The notes: a model not told the origin generated them from the sequence alone. A stretch of DNA of 64,000 bases from Byssothecium circinans (GCA_010015675.1 ML977032.1:1-64000), one strand, 5' to 3'. Positions 1-10,783 are shown, numbered from the stretch's first letter. Program-made: numbers and translations.

Positions 1-95
1 CCCTAACCCTAACCCTAACCCTAACCCTAACCCTAACCCTAACCCTAACCCTAACCCTAACCCTAACCCTAACCCTAACCCTAACCCTAACCCTA
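1..95. repeat. Telomere repeat tract (CCCTAA)n
   Basis: Fifteen perfect CCCTAA units followed by a partial CCCTAG. This is the C-rich strand of a TTAGGG telomere read inward, so base 1 is at or near a chromosome end. A further isolated CTAACCCTAA occurs at 171-180, probably a degenerate internal telomere unit. Confidence 0.98.
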
Positions 96-204
96 GACAC
101 GGTAATAGCTTGTCAGATATCCTCATCTTCGTCCCCGTGGTTAGGTCCGTGCTAATTTAGCTTAGGCTTACTAACCCTAAATGGCTTGCCTAGATGGCTA
201 CTAA

Positions 205-655
205 GCTAGAACTTCTAGTATGACACCCCTTCTATCCACATGATGGGATGCTCTGGCTACTAGCCTTTGCCTAGTTAGCCTCGCTTCCTTATATTCTGCT
301 AGCCGTGCTCGGACCAGTAATAGTTCTGGATATCTCGTATAGTGCCATATATGCGACTGCACGCTTAATTGCTGGCTGTAGACCCTATGCACATGAATCC
401 ATCCTTATATACTTCTAGGTAGGGGATAGGCCTGGCTTCGGGCTTAGGAAACACGACTTCATCTTCTATAGTCGCCCATTAACGGAATGACCCAGCAGCT
501 AGAACTACTCTCTGGCGTGTCTTTAGGGTGAATTCTTTGTGCTTGCGGTCTAGGTGGGCACGCAGCTGGGACCGTACCACGGCATGATAGTGGGTCTTAT
601 AAATGGCAACGTGATATACCCGCGAATATTCAAAAATGCTGTTTAACTGCTCTAT
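205..655 (-). pseudogene. OrsD/DUF3505-type zinc-finger domain remnant next to the telomere
   Basis: Read on the minus strand from about 655 to 205, one frame gives a recognisable OrsD-like (DUF3505) domain broken by about seven stops. It opens with a FEYSRVYHVAIYK-like stretch, continues through HAVVRSQLRAHLDRKH (the first C2H2-like half), then a PIPYLEVYKDGFMC segment and a second half around YYWSEHG, and closes near EGVSYQKF. In the family these two halves each form a Cys/His finger; here several expected Cys are His or Tyr. Most stops fall where Trp or Gln is expected, as RIP would give. The gene is dead and only this domain is visible, about 110 bp from the telomere. The family is common in ascomycete subtelomeres, sometimes fused to RecQ-like helicases. 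The identification is by motif memory only. Confidence 0.55.
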
Positions 656-743
656 GCTGCTAGCTATAGTTTAGTATTCGTGTTAGTGGTTAGCTCTATA
701 CAACGTGATTTTAGTGATGGTTATGGTGTCACTAGCCTCACTT

Positions 744-759
744 GCGCGCGCGCGCGCGC
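744..759. repeat. GC dinucleotide run
   Basis: Eight GC units in a row, unusual in this TA-rich surrounding. Apart from this and the inverted repeat at 940-1006, I see no gene in 656-1034. Confidence 0.9.
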
Positions 760-939
760 ATAGGTCGCTATCATGAACATCAACCCCCCAGCACTTCCAC
801 CTATATTGCTCGCGACCCTAACGTCAGATGATTGCATGGAGACCTGCGCTGGATCCGCCGTGTCGCGTTGCACTAGGCTGTAAAATTGCAGCCCCAACTT
901 CCGTTATTTTAGACTCTATCCGGTTTTTCAAAGTTTGTA

Positions 940-1006
940 AATCGGATTGACCCCTATATTTCAGCGTGCACGGTGCACCCAAAAACTGGATTAAGTCAAT
1001 CCGATT
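940..1006. repeat. Short inverted repeat with central palindrome
   Basis: AATCGGATTGA at 940-950 is repeated inverted as TCAATCCGATT at 996-1006, with TGCACGGTGCA (imperfect palindrome) at 967-977 between them. The segment keeps more G and C than its flanks. It sits just beyond the truncated end of the pogo-type transposase remnant, so it could be a terminal or insertion-site structure. Its function is not known. Confidence 0.5.
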
Positions 1007-1034
1007 TTCGCATTATAGGATAGGATCTTCCTAC

Positions 1035-1450
1035 AGTACCCTCTAACGGTCCTTTGAACAGTTCTAAACTATTCATAACTATTCTAAATAGTTCATAAAC
1101 TATTCTACCTAATTGATGCCTACTTTCTTACTACCCTACTCGCGTAGTAGTTTATTCGCCATATCTAATACTTCGTCTAACGTAGGCGCAAATCCTCGCA
1201 AATTAAGGTTAAGGATGTATAGGATAAGTATTTCCTGCTTAGTTAAGGATAGTTTTGAACAGTTTAGTACTATTTCTAGTCGAAATGGTATTCCTTTAGC
1301 GCGTTCAGTAAGGACGCGAGGCTTGACGTTAAAGGCCTTAGCAGCGCTTTGATAGCTTTAGAATTGGCCTCTATTATATGCGCTAAGGGCAAGCTATAGT
1401 CTGCCTTCGTGTTAGAGTTATTTAGACCTTTATTATTAAGGCATTTTCGT
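1035..1450 (-). pseudogene. Pogo/Fot-type transposase, N-terminal HTH fragment
   Basis: Minus-strand translation from about 1440 downward gives the CENP-B-type helix-turn-helix of fungal Fot/pogo transposases: an AIKAL/AAKAFNVKPRVLTERAKG segment (with one frame change near 1345), then LSLTKQEILILYILNL, the hallmark RGFAPTLDEVLDMANKLLRE, and SKKVGIN followed by a stop where the family has Trp. Further stops follow and the DDE catalytic part is absent; the sequence loses similarity near 1035. The element end lies at 1480-1523 (see the TIR entry), so this is the 5' part of an element truncated towards the telomere. Stops at Trp positions fit RIP. It is non-functional. Confidence 0.75.
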
Positions 1451-1479
1451 GTTAAAGATAGAGTTAGTGTTGCTAAGGA

Positions 1480-1523
1480 ATTGTAAGCAGTTTAGTAGTG
1501 TAGGCGGTTTAGTAGTACTTTAT
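1480..1523 (-). repeat. Terminal inverted repeat of the truncated pogo-type element
   Basis: The stretch GTTTAGTAGTGTAGGCGG, then GTTTAGTAGTACTTTATGTTA, is a decayed version of the end seen intact at about 34490-34531 (CGGTTCAGTGGTGTGGGCGG, then TTCAGTGGTGCTTTACGT). It lies just upstream, on the minus strand, of the pogo HTH remnant and ends with a TA that would be the target site. It marks the insertion point in the OrsD-type gene that starts at 3211. Confidence 0.65.
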
Positions 1524-3211
1524 GTTACCTTTTTTTTACTTACCTTTACTACCTAGAATAGCTCCTCCTATAGCATCTACTTAGCTTCGGCCACCATGTC
1601 CTAAGCTATCTTGCAGAAATGGCTAATGTAGATTAGTCGGCCATTTAAGTAGAAGATCCTCTTATCCTTTAACTAGTACGCATTGCCTAAGTTGCTAGCT
1701 ATCATTATAACATACTTACCGTACGCTAGTAAGCTAATCGCCTCGCTTATTAGACTGTACAAGCCGTTAGCTAGATACTTCTCTCTCGCATATAAGAAGA
1801 GTTCCTGGTTCTTATCCGTCTGCTTATCACGGCACGCCGCTAGAAGCAGTTTCTCTACGGCGAGCACCCTTATGCAGTATACCATGCTGGCAAGTATGTA
1901 TGAGTAGTTCTTTGCCATGCGTAAGTGATTCGCCTTAGCGTTAATGCCTAACACGGTGAGAAAGTGAATAAGTCCGCTGCTAAACGGCTAATCACCCACG
2001 GACTCAAAGATGAATGATGCAAGTGCGGCGAGCAATGCCTCTAGCTAGGATTCCTAATTATTATTATTATTATCATTATCCTTAAGCATCTCCTATAGCG
2101 CTACCGCTAGCTCCTTCTAATGGCCCTTCTAGTAGAATAGCTTGCGCGTATCTTTTATAAGATCTATCTCTTCTATACGTCTGCTTTGATGGTAGGGGTA
2201 GCTATCCCTATTACTATTACTATCACTTCTACTGCTGCTACTCCTAGAGCTCTGATTATCTAAGACGTCCTCTTTATCTACCTACTTACCATCTACGTTG
2301 CTGTCACTATCCTTACCGTGGCTGCTTTATTTTATCCTCGCCTACTCGTCAGCCATGATGCGTAGAAAGTAGTAGACGAACTTAACTATATAGCTAGCGT
2401 AGCGGGCCTAACTCTCTAGGTTCTGCAGTCAGGCCATCAGCCGTTGATTAACCTCCTACTACTTTATACTCTAGAGCTACCATCTTATTTCCTATGTAAG
2501 CGTCTATAGCCTAACTACGCTCCTCTCTACCAGCAGCTTAACTAGCTTCGCGGCGCGCTGTAGCCTCACTTCACCCTGATTAGGTAGTTAGATCTAATGT
2601 GCAAGATACGCTAGATTCTGCTTCGCGAGATGCTCTAGCTATCCCGTCCGCTTGAACTAGCTAGTCTTGTTAGTCTTCGCGGCCTCTACGTCTATTACCT
2701 GCGCCTCCTCTTTATGCGCCTGCGTTGTTACCTCCTATTTGGCCAGCCTTGCATGGATAACGTCAGCCACCTCTTAGGGGATGGACGACGCGACTACTGC
2801 GTTAATAATAAAATATTGCTACTACCCATGAGCCTAGAAGAACGTCTACACCTTAACTTTTTAGAAAAGCGTGCTTATATTACCCCTCTATAGCAACCTG
2901 TGCTTAACCTTGCAGTGCTTCCGTAGCCTATCTAGATTGATTGTGATGAAGTTGCAATCTTCCTTAGCGCATTAAAGCCTATCAAGTGGCTCTCCTAGCT
3001 CCTTGATTAGCAGACCTAGTAGCAGTAGCAGTTTAACGTCCTTAGGCTTCTTAATCTACTAGTACCTATAGTACTCTATAATCCTCTCCCTCTCTTTGCT
3101 TACTATGGCGTGATGATTACGTAGATGCGTGTTTAGATTCTATACACTAGTAGCATGCTCCTTGCAGACAAGCACCTTATACTCGCGAAGATACTGAAAG
3201 TTTTCTTCCAT
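1524..3211 (-). pseudogene. OrsD/telomere-linked-helicase-type protein, N-terminal and middle part, copy 1
   Basis: Starts at an ATG at 3211 (minus). The first frame reads through an OrsD/DUF3505 zinc-finger domain: YLREYKVLVCKEHAT, THLRNHHAIVSKERERIIEY, then CAKEDCNFITINLDRLRKHC, and a later TFF region. A linker follows, then a helical domain containing ASYIVKFVYYFLRIMADE and, near 1950-1700, VLGINAKANHLRMAKNYSY and MVYCIRVLAVEKLL. An Asn-rich run is encoded by the TTA repeats at about 2055-2080. About twenty stops interrupt it, nearly all at expected Trp or Gln codons. In known subtelomeric proteins of this type a RecQ-like helicase may follow; here the frame is cut at 1523 by a pogo-type element, so no helicase is visible. 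It is less decayed than its duplicate at 6255-7522. Confidence 0.65.
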
Positions 3212-3590
3212 CTTCTTAAATAATAGTGGTGATTAGGTTTAGCTGCCATTTCTCCTACAATAGGTTACGCTTAGTTATAGTGATATTACTATAGGTGATT
3301 ATACATTCTAGTAGAACTCTATTACTATAAGAGTCTACCCTCACCTTGACCATCACTAACGCAAAAGGTGAAGCTGCAAGATAGGGGATCAGTGCTCCTG
3401 ATGCTACTAAGCAATAGCTATATACAAAATTAGTTAGGAGAACGTGTCGCTATAGAATGGATTAGCCCTCCCATTCCTACGGATTATCCCTATCCACGCC
3501 CTAGATTTGGGCTAGCAACCCTGACGCTAGACCTGTTCCGCCATAGATTAGGCATAATCCATCGCGTCCTCTTAGTTAGGGATTAGCTTA
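3212..3590. other. Upstream region shared by both OrsD-type copies
   Basis: No gene seen. It is the 5' flank of the copy-1 relic, and about 340 bp align by eye with 7553-7890 upstream of copy 2. The similarity ends near 3590 and 7890, which marks one boundary of the segmental duplication. It may contain the old promoter. Confidence 0.5.
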
Positions 3591-3599
3591 GTAGCCTTA

Positions 3600-5640
3600 C
3601 TATTACTAAACATTAACTCCTCTATTAATAACTACTAGCTCTTAGTTACTAACCTATGCACTATACTATAGAACTAGGCTATATTAAACTATAACCCCTT
3701 ATATAATAACTTATCTCTACCTATCCACTCTACATACCTGCATAACGTAGTATTGTAATAGATCTTTAACCTATACGTCTATAAATCTAATATCTACTAT
3801 ATTAGGCTATAGCTACCTTGCACTATAAACCTATCTATTATCTCCTTAATAAACTATAAATATCCTCTAGGCTAGCGTTATAGTAGGTAGCTACCATCAC
3901 TCTTATACGCGCTCTTATATGCGCTATCATTATTAAACTTATTATTAAATAGCTTAGATGACTCTAATACCTGCTATACTACTATGAATTAGGCCACCTT
4001 AATAACTACTAATAATATTAGTAGATACTACTTAGGGCCCTTCTACCTATCCTCTTTAATGCCTAATACCGCTAACGTACACACTATAAGGCTGTTATAC
4101 TCCTTGCGCGTAATAGACTAGTTTAATAACGTAATATAAAACTCTAAATACGCTTTCTAGACTCTTAATAACTTCTTAGGCTTACTATGCTTAGTACCTT
4201 CTACCTAATCCTACTACTCCCTTACTTCTCTTTCCTCTATTACCTTATTAACCTCCTCTATCTCCTCCTTAACCTTATCTATTATCTTATCTATATCCCC
4301 TATCTCTTTCTCTCTATCTTCTTTATCTACTTCCTCCCCTTTTACCTCCCTTTTTACCTACCTAACTAACGCTTCCTATGCCTCTTACTGCTAGCGTGTG
4401 AACTAGTATTTAGGGCTCTTCCACGTATGCTCCTTCTACGTGCGTATAAAAAACATTAATATCTGCTACCATAGCCACGCATGCTTAATAATAGCATCCT
4501 TATCTATATATAGCTATAACGGCTAGAACTACGTCTAGTACTTCTTAGTTTAAATCACCTCTAACCGCATAAACACGCTAATCTAATCCATGATAGACGC
4601 CTAGCTAAACCGCGCTAACCCCTCTATAGCCGCCTAAATTATCGCCTCTATAGGCTCTACTTCTTCATCCTTCCTAGGGTTAGAGTTAGTAATAGGTTCC
4701 TTAATATATACTAATAAATTAGGCCTCTCTATACCTACTAAATATAGTAACTACTACGTCTACTCTAACTACGGGTTCACCTCATCCCTCTCGCCATCCT
4801 AGATAGTATTCTATGCCTGCTTTTTAATACTCTCTTACGCCTTAGTTATCTACTTACCTACTTACGCCTATACTATATCACTATCTATAGGAATAGGCTC
4901 TAGGCTACCTACTAGACCTTCATCAGGCGTGTGCACCTAGAAATACTGCAAACTATAGTAGCTACTAAACAATTGCTAGTAATATACACACGTGTATCCT
5001 TACTCTATCTGCGCTTGTAACCCCTTCTCCTTAATCTAACTTAGTCGCCTGCGCTTCTTTCTTGCTAACTATCCTTAGTAGTCATTATACTAATATTACT
5101 TTATACTCTTAATAGTCTGTAATATCTGCTAACACTACCTTAGGTTTAACTAGCATAATAACCCGTCTACATATATGGGTAACTAGGGATAGGCTGCTAT
5201 AATCTAGCTTAGCGCTATAAACTCACTAGGATACTATATAATGCCTGCCTAGCTGTGGACCTCTAACCCTATTTTGCTGGTGTCTTTACGTTTAATCTTA
5301 TGCTACTCCTATAAATAGCCCTTAATCTAGTCTAGCTATACTATATACTAGTACTCTACTAAATATTAGAAATATTAACATGTTATACTTACTTTAGCTA
5401 TGCTAACACGCTAGATCTATAATACCTACCCTAAACGTACTATTTAACTTACTATATATATCTCTCTCTATGCCTTAATTATGGTGGCTAGGCTCTACGT
5501 TCTACTTAGTTCTTCCTTTAGTAGTGTACTACTAATCCCCTTATTAATATAACTCTAACCTATAACACCTCCTCTACCTGCGCTCTGCCACGCAAGTTAG
5601 GTTCCTGCAAATCCTGCAGATGGTGCAGCTCGCTAGCGCG
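3600..5640 (-). pseudogene. Second telomere-linked-helicase-type protein relic (paralog)
   Basis: Minus-strand reading gives a long, stop-riddled but coding-like frame. Between about 4620 and 3900 it runs through a Trp-depleted helical segment, a Glu/Lys-rich coiled-coil stretch (4190-4370, for example KEEIEEVNKVIEE), and VLGIKEDRWKG followed by IKVAQFIVVQQVLE. The last part matches in position and pattern the VLGINAK...MVYCIRVLAVE segment of the neighbouring copy-1 relic, so I infer a divergent paralog of the same family. The 5' third (5000-5640) is coding-like but not recognised. No helicase motif was found. The sequence runs tail-to-head into copy 1 at about 3590. Confidence 0.45.
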
Positions 5641-6254
5641 AAAAACATATCTAAATTTAGAGCAAATCTATTAATAGAATCTAAATCTAGTCTACCTATG
5701 AAATAATAATCTAGTCTACCCCCAAATCTTAGATATACACGCCGTACGCGTAGCTTATATTACTAACAAAGTATTCTAGTCTTATAACATTAGATTTAGC
5801 GCCCTAGGATAGTCTTATACTAGAAAAGATAGTCCTTTCTACGTAAATACTCTTTATAATTATATCTTTGCTTTACTACAGCCTTAGCCTTAGTAGTAAG
5901 ATATTTCTTTAGCCTTCCTCCTAGTATATTATAAGCTATAGAGTCTACGTTATTATAGAGAAGGCTTCTTAGGTAAAGTAAGTTAGAGATTTAGGAGGTT
6001 ACTCCTTTTAGCTTAGCGTATTTAGGATAGAACTCTTCTTAGCTTAGTACTTTACTTCACATACCTTACTAGATTAAGTTATTACCTTATAGTGACACTA
6101 CCTTTTAACATGAATAACTTAATAACTATAACATAGATTAGAAATTAGATAACTGCTTTTAATTTATGCTTTCCCACTCTATATGTTAGTACCTTAAACT
6201 TAAAAAACTTTCCTTAAGATTTCCTAACCTTATCCCTATATTTAACCTTTATAT
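5641..6254. other. RIP-decayed spacer, no gene recognised
   Basis: TA-rich sequence with no usable frame on either strand and no clear similarity to other parts of the window that I could see. Confidence 0.5.
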
Positions 6255-7890
6255 AGTGAGAAAGTAAATAAGTTTACTACTAAATAGCTAATTACCTATA
6301 GACTTAAAAATAAATAATGCAAGTAGAGTAAGTAATACCTCTAGCTAGAGTTCTTAACTATTATTATTATTATTATTATTATTATCTAGTATCTCTTATA
6401 ATACTACTACTAGCTCCTTTTAACTACCCTTCTAGTAGAATAGCTTATATATATCTTTTATAAGATCTATCTCTTTTATACGTCCACTTTAATGGCGCAA
6501 GTAGCTATTCTTATTACTATTACTATTACTTCCGCTACTACTACTCCTAGAACTTTAATTATCTAAGATATTATCTTTATTAGCCTGCTTGCTATTTATG
6601 TTGCTATTGCTATCCTTGCTACGGCTGCTTCGTTCTATCCTCGCATACTCATTAGCTATGATGTGTAGAAAATAGCAGATGAATTTAACTATATAGCTAG
6701 CGTAGCAGGCTTAACTCTCTAGGTTCTATAGTTAAGCTATTAACTATTAATTAACTTTTTACTACTTATACTCTAGAGCTACTATCTTATTTCTTATATA
6801 AGTATTAATAGCCTAACTATACTCTTTTCTACTAGTAGCTTAACTAGCTTTATAGCGCACTATAGCTTTACTTCACCTTAATTAGGTAGTTAGATCTAAT
6901 GTGCGAGATACGCTAGATTCTACTTTGTAAGATACTTTAGCTATCCTATCTACTTGAACTAGCTAGTCTTGTTAGTCTTTACAGCCTTTACGTCTATAAC
7001 CTGCGCTTTTTCTTTATGCGCCTGCGTTATTACCTTTTATTTAGCTAGCCTTACACGGACGATGTTAGCTACCTTATAGGGGATAGATGACGCGCTATTA
7101 TAAACTACTACTTTAATAATGAAATATTGCTGCTACCTGCTAGCCTAGAAGAACGTCTCCACTTTAACTTTTTAGAAAAGCGTGCTTGTATTACCTTTTT
7201 ATAGCAACCTATGCTTGCTTTTGCAGTGCTTTCATAGCCCATCTAGATTAATTATAATAAAGTTGCAATTTTCCCTAATATATTAAAGCTTATTAAGCGG
7301 CTCTTTTAGCTCCTTAGTTAGCAAATCTAGCAGCGGTAGTAGTTTAACGTCCTTAGACTTCTTAATCTACTAGTACCTATAGTACTTTATAATCCTCTTT
7401 TTTTCTTTGCTTACTATAGCATAATAATTACGTAGATGCGCGTTTAGATTCTATATACTAGTAGCATGCTCCCGATAGATAAGCATCTTATACTTGCGAA
7501 GATACTAAAAGCTTTATTCTATATTCTTAAAGAATAGTAGTAATTAGGTTTAGCTGCTATTTTTCCTACGGTAGGTTGCGCTTAGTTATGTTAACGTTGC
7601 TATAAGTAATTATACGTCCTAGTAGAACTTTATTACTGCTAGAGTTTACCCTTACCTTAACTACTACTAACGTAAAAGGTAAAGTTATAAGGTAGGGGAT
7701 TAGTACTCCTAATGCTATTAAGTAATAGTTACATACAAAATTTATTTAAAAAATATATTACTATAGAATAGATTAGCCCTTACGTTCCTACAAATTATTC
7801 CTATTTACGCTACTAATTTAGACTAGTAACCTTAATGCTAGACCTTTTCTATAATAGATTAAGCCTTATCCGTCATATTATATTAGTTAG
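6255..7890 (-). repeat. Segmental duplication of 1965-3590 (OrsD-type copy 2)
   Basis: Aligns by eye along its whole length with 1965-3590, differing mostly by C-to-T and G-to-A. The coding relic runs from 7522 (start ATG decayed to ATA) down to 6255 and covers the OrsD zinc-finger domain and linker. The VLGI...LAVE segment is missing because similarity stops at 6255. Nearly all GC seen in copy 1 has become TA here, so copy 2 was hit harder. An Asn-coding TTA run at about 6360-6386 is longer than in copy 1. The right boundary at 7890 abuts the decayed palindromic repeat unit. Confidence 0.8.
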
Positions 7891-8285
7891 GCGGGTGCAA
7901 GATATTAATAGATAGCTAAGTAGGGTAGCTAGCTATTATAAAAAACCTTACTTTAGCTATTTTCTAAAAAACTACCTTTTAATTCTACTACTACTACATA
8001 ATGACTACACGTCGCACTAATTTAGCGATGGTTTTATATAGAGAGCGCATACAAATCATAGCTAGCATAAAAAAGAGTAGGTGCAGAGTGTTAATAAGTA
8101 GCTAAGAGTATAAAATTAGTGCTACTTTTAGTAGAGTACAATAGTACTAGCTAAAGTTACTCTTAAAGGTAACTTTAGTTTAGATTATTTTTATTTTCCC
8201 TACTAGCTAAAGTTACTCTTAGGGGTAACTTTAGTTAACTTTAACTTTATTACTTATGTATTATTTTCTCTATAGTATTAATACA
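7891..8285 (+). repeat. RIP-decayed copy of the 25.37-25.82 kb repeat unit
   Basis: Starts at GCGGGTGCAA and aligns with 25366-25818, including GTCGCACTRATTTAGCGATGG (8009 on). It has two 56-bp units, starting at 8150 and 8206, that carry decayed palindromes (GCTAAAGTTACTCTT...GTAACTTTAG). The other copy has three units and intact palindromes. Differences are almost only C-to-T and G-to-A, often in CpA/TpG context. Confidence 0.85.
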
Positions 8286-8579
8286 ACTACTCTATAATAT
8301 CTTACTACTTTTTTTGTAATAGCTCTCTTTTTATTAAACTTTCTCTCTATTTGCTTATCCTTTTTAGCGCTAAACTTACTTACTTTATTATAGCTAACCT
8401 AGAACGCTACTATAAGGTATAGCGTATCTATCTTTGCTACTATAGTAGTAAGAATCTTATTAGTCCGTATAAGCTCTATCTTTATTAAAGCTTAGGCTAG
8501 CCTACTTTAGATATTGCTATTTTTATAATGCTTAGAGTAGAAGTATTCTTAGTATCCTAAAAAAAGTAAGCCTACCCTA

Positions 8580-9240
8580 TAGAAGTACCATAGCTATCTA
8601 GAAAATAAAAAAAGAAAAGTAAAAGTAAAGCATAAAGACACCACTCCCTACGCTAGAGATAGCCTTAAAAATAGAAAGCTTATCTATGAACTTAAGGCTA
8701 ATAAAGTTGTTATGCTATATAGCATTATAGACTTAGTTATAGTCTTAAAAAAAAATCTAAGGCTTAAAAAGTAAGCTAAGTATAATAAAATTAATAGTAG
8801 GGTATATAATGAGTTTATATAAGCCTTTAACATTATATTTAAGGCAAGTAACGTTTATAAAGAGTTAAAAAAGTAGATTAACGTAAACAGGCTTAAGGCT
8901 AATAGAAAGGTTAAAGTATTTATTAACTATTTTACTAATAGATATAATAAGTAAGAATACTAGCTTTAAAATAAGCGTAAGCTTATAGCGTACTATCTTC
9001 TTAACTTTATCCCTCTTACTAAAGTAATAGTTAATAAAATTAAGGCTATTTTAAGTAGTATCTATAACCTCTATAATAATAGCATTAAATAGATTATAAG
9101 TAAAGACAAGAAATATATAAAGAATATTAATTATTTTTATTTTAATAAAGCTAAGCACTTTACTACTATAGCTACTATAGATAAGTTAATTAAGATATAC
9201 TTTAGTAATTATAAGAATATAGTAGCTACGCTTTAAGTTA
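8580..9240 (+). pseudogene. Unassigned decayed coding remnant
   Basis: One plus frame is unusually open for this region, with stops mostly at TAG/TAA where Trp or Gln might have been. It reads as a Lys-rich helical protein, for example INVNRLKANRKVKVFINYF and later IDKLIKIYFSNYKNIVATL. I do not recognise the family. It could be the gag-like part of a transposon or a subtelomeric gene. Between 8286 and 8580 I see nothing definable. Confidence 0.3.
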
Positions 9241-9344
9241 ACTTTTAAAATAATAGTTAATTTTTAAGATAATACTAAGTAGCTAAGCTACTTCTACTAA
9301 AAGGTTGTAGTTTTAAAGGCTTAAATTTTAGTAGCAAAGTAGTT

Positions 9345-9695
9345 TTGTTTTATTTTCCTTTATTTTTTTATTTTTTTTCTTCTTTTTCTTTTTCTTCTCT
9401 TTCCTCTTTTTTCTTTCTTTCCTCTCCTTCTTTTCCTTCCTTTCTTTTCTTTTCTTCTTTTTTTTCTCTTTCCTCTTTTTCTTCTCCTTTCTCTTTTTTC
9501 TCTCCTTCCTCTCCTTTCTCTTCTTCCTCTCTTTTCTCTCCTTCTTCTCTTTCCTCTCCTTCCTCTCTTTCTTTTCCTTTTTTTCTTTCTTTTCTTTCCT
9601 CTCCTTTCTCTTTTTCCTTTCCTTCTTCTCTTTCCTCTCTTTCCTCTTCTTCCTCTTTTTCCTCTCCTTCTTCTCCTTCTTTTAATTTTTCTGTC
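9345..9695. repeat. 350-bp polypyrimidine/polypurine tract
   Basis: The plus strand is almost entirely C and T (TTCC, TTTC, CTTCTCC motifs) with scarcely a purine; the minus strand is GA-rich. All six frames are open only because of this composition (Ser/Phe-rich on plus, Arg/Lys/Glu-rich on minus), so I do not call a gene. Such tracts can form triplex DNA. The segment escaped the TA bias of its flanks. Confidence 0.9.
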
Positions 9696-9699
9696 GTTA

Positions 9700-10324
9700 T
9701 ACATTTCCTTAGGTAGAATAAAAAATAAAATAAAAAGAATATAACGTTATACAAAGTTTTATCATTAGAGTACTAGTTATAGATAAATTAGGCTTTAAAG
9801 TTAACGTGAATTACTACCTTTAAAACCTTGTTTTAAAATAGTAAAACATATTACTATACTATATTAATCGCGAATTAGGCCTATTTTATTACTTTATATA
9901 AGTAGTTGCCTAGATGAAGGAGGGTAGTATTAAGATTACTAAGTTAATAAAAGCGTCTATTACTAGTGCGAAGGTAGCTAAAGTAGTTATAAATAAGCTT
10001 AGTAAGTTAATTAGTAGAGTAGTTAGTAAGGTAATTATTAAAGCTAAGTAGCTTTACTTTTATAGTTACTATACTACCTTTAATACTAATTAATTTACTA
10101 CTTTTATTATATAAGTGCCTATACTATACTAGTAATACATTACTCATCCGCTAAATCTATATATAGCTAGATAAAACTAAGGTATAAGCTTAGCTTATAG
10201 TAGCCTTATATTAGCTTTACTATAGGCTCTTACTATAGTACTCTTTATACTACCTTCTAGTACTATAGATGTTAGTAGGTAATTTAGTAGTTAGTTAGTA
10301 AGTTAGCGTTTTAAAATAAAGTAG
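9700..10324. other. RIP-decayed spacer before the first LTR
   Basis: TA-rich, no gene recognised. It ends with AGTAG (10320-10324), the left target duplication of the gypsy-1 element. Confidence 0.5.
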
Positions 10325-10783
10325 TATTATAAGATAATAGTTGTATATAGCTACATAGGAATAATACGCTTAAAGAGAGTATTAAATAATAAGGCGTGGG
10401 GTAAGGCAGGCTTAGTAATTACGTAATTCTATTCCCTTTTAGTAGATAAAGCATAAAGTGCTTTTTTTTAGTAAAGAGAGTAGTAGCGCTCTATAGGCTC
10501 TAATAGAGCATACAGAGTAGGATGCAATGAAAGAACAAAGTAAGTAGTATAAAGACTAGATAGATTTCTTTTATCTTTTTAATTCTAATTCTTTATAGTT
10601 AACTCTTAATAGTTTATCTCTTACCTAGATTAATACTTAGTTATTCTATAGTTAGTTATAGAATTAGTTACTTTTATACGTTTACTTCTTAAACTACTAA
10701 AGTATACTACTTAACGTATATACTTAAACTAACTAACCTTCTTTTACATAAATTAAGACTAGCAAGTATACCCCTTAGTAACA
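10325..10783 (+). repeat. Gypsy-1 5' LTR
   Basis: 459 bp, equal in length to the 3' LTR at 24742-25200 and alignable along its whole length. The first TG has decayed to TA. It ends CCCCTTAGTAACA and is followed by CTTTAACTACCTATAGG, the probable primer-binding region, conserved in all elements of this family here. Confidence 0.92.

Noticed and set aside
171..180. CTAACCCTAA considered as a second telomere tract or internal telomere
   Set aside because: Only one and a half units; treated as a degenerate edge of the terminal tract.
201..392. 63-codon minus frame next to the telomere
   Set aside because: A different minus frame carries the OrsD-like motifs over the same bases; this open frame is a by-product.
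1113..1352. 79-codon plus-strand frame
   Set aside because: The opposite strand reads as pogo-type HTH with family motifs, so this frame is its shadow.
4187..4369. 60-codon plus-strand frame, Leu/Tyr-rich and membrane-like
   Set aside because: It is the antisense of the Glu/Lys coiled-coil part of the minus-strand relic at 3600-5640.
9345..9754. Open frames of 114-128 codons on both strands rich in Ser/Phe or Arg/Lys/Glu
   Set aside because: They exist only because the tract is C/T-pure; all frames are open, composition is extreme and no family resemblance is seen.
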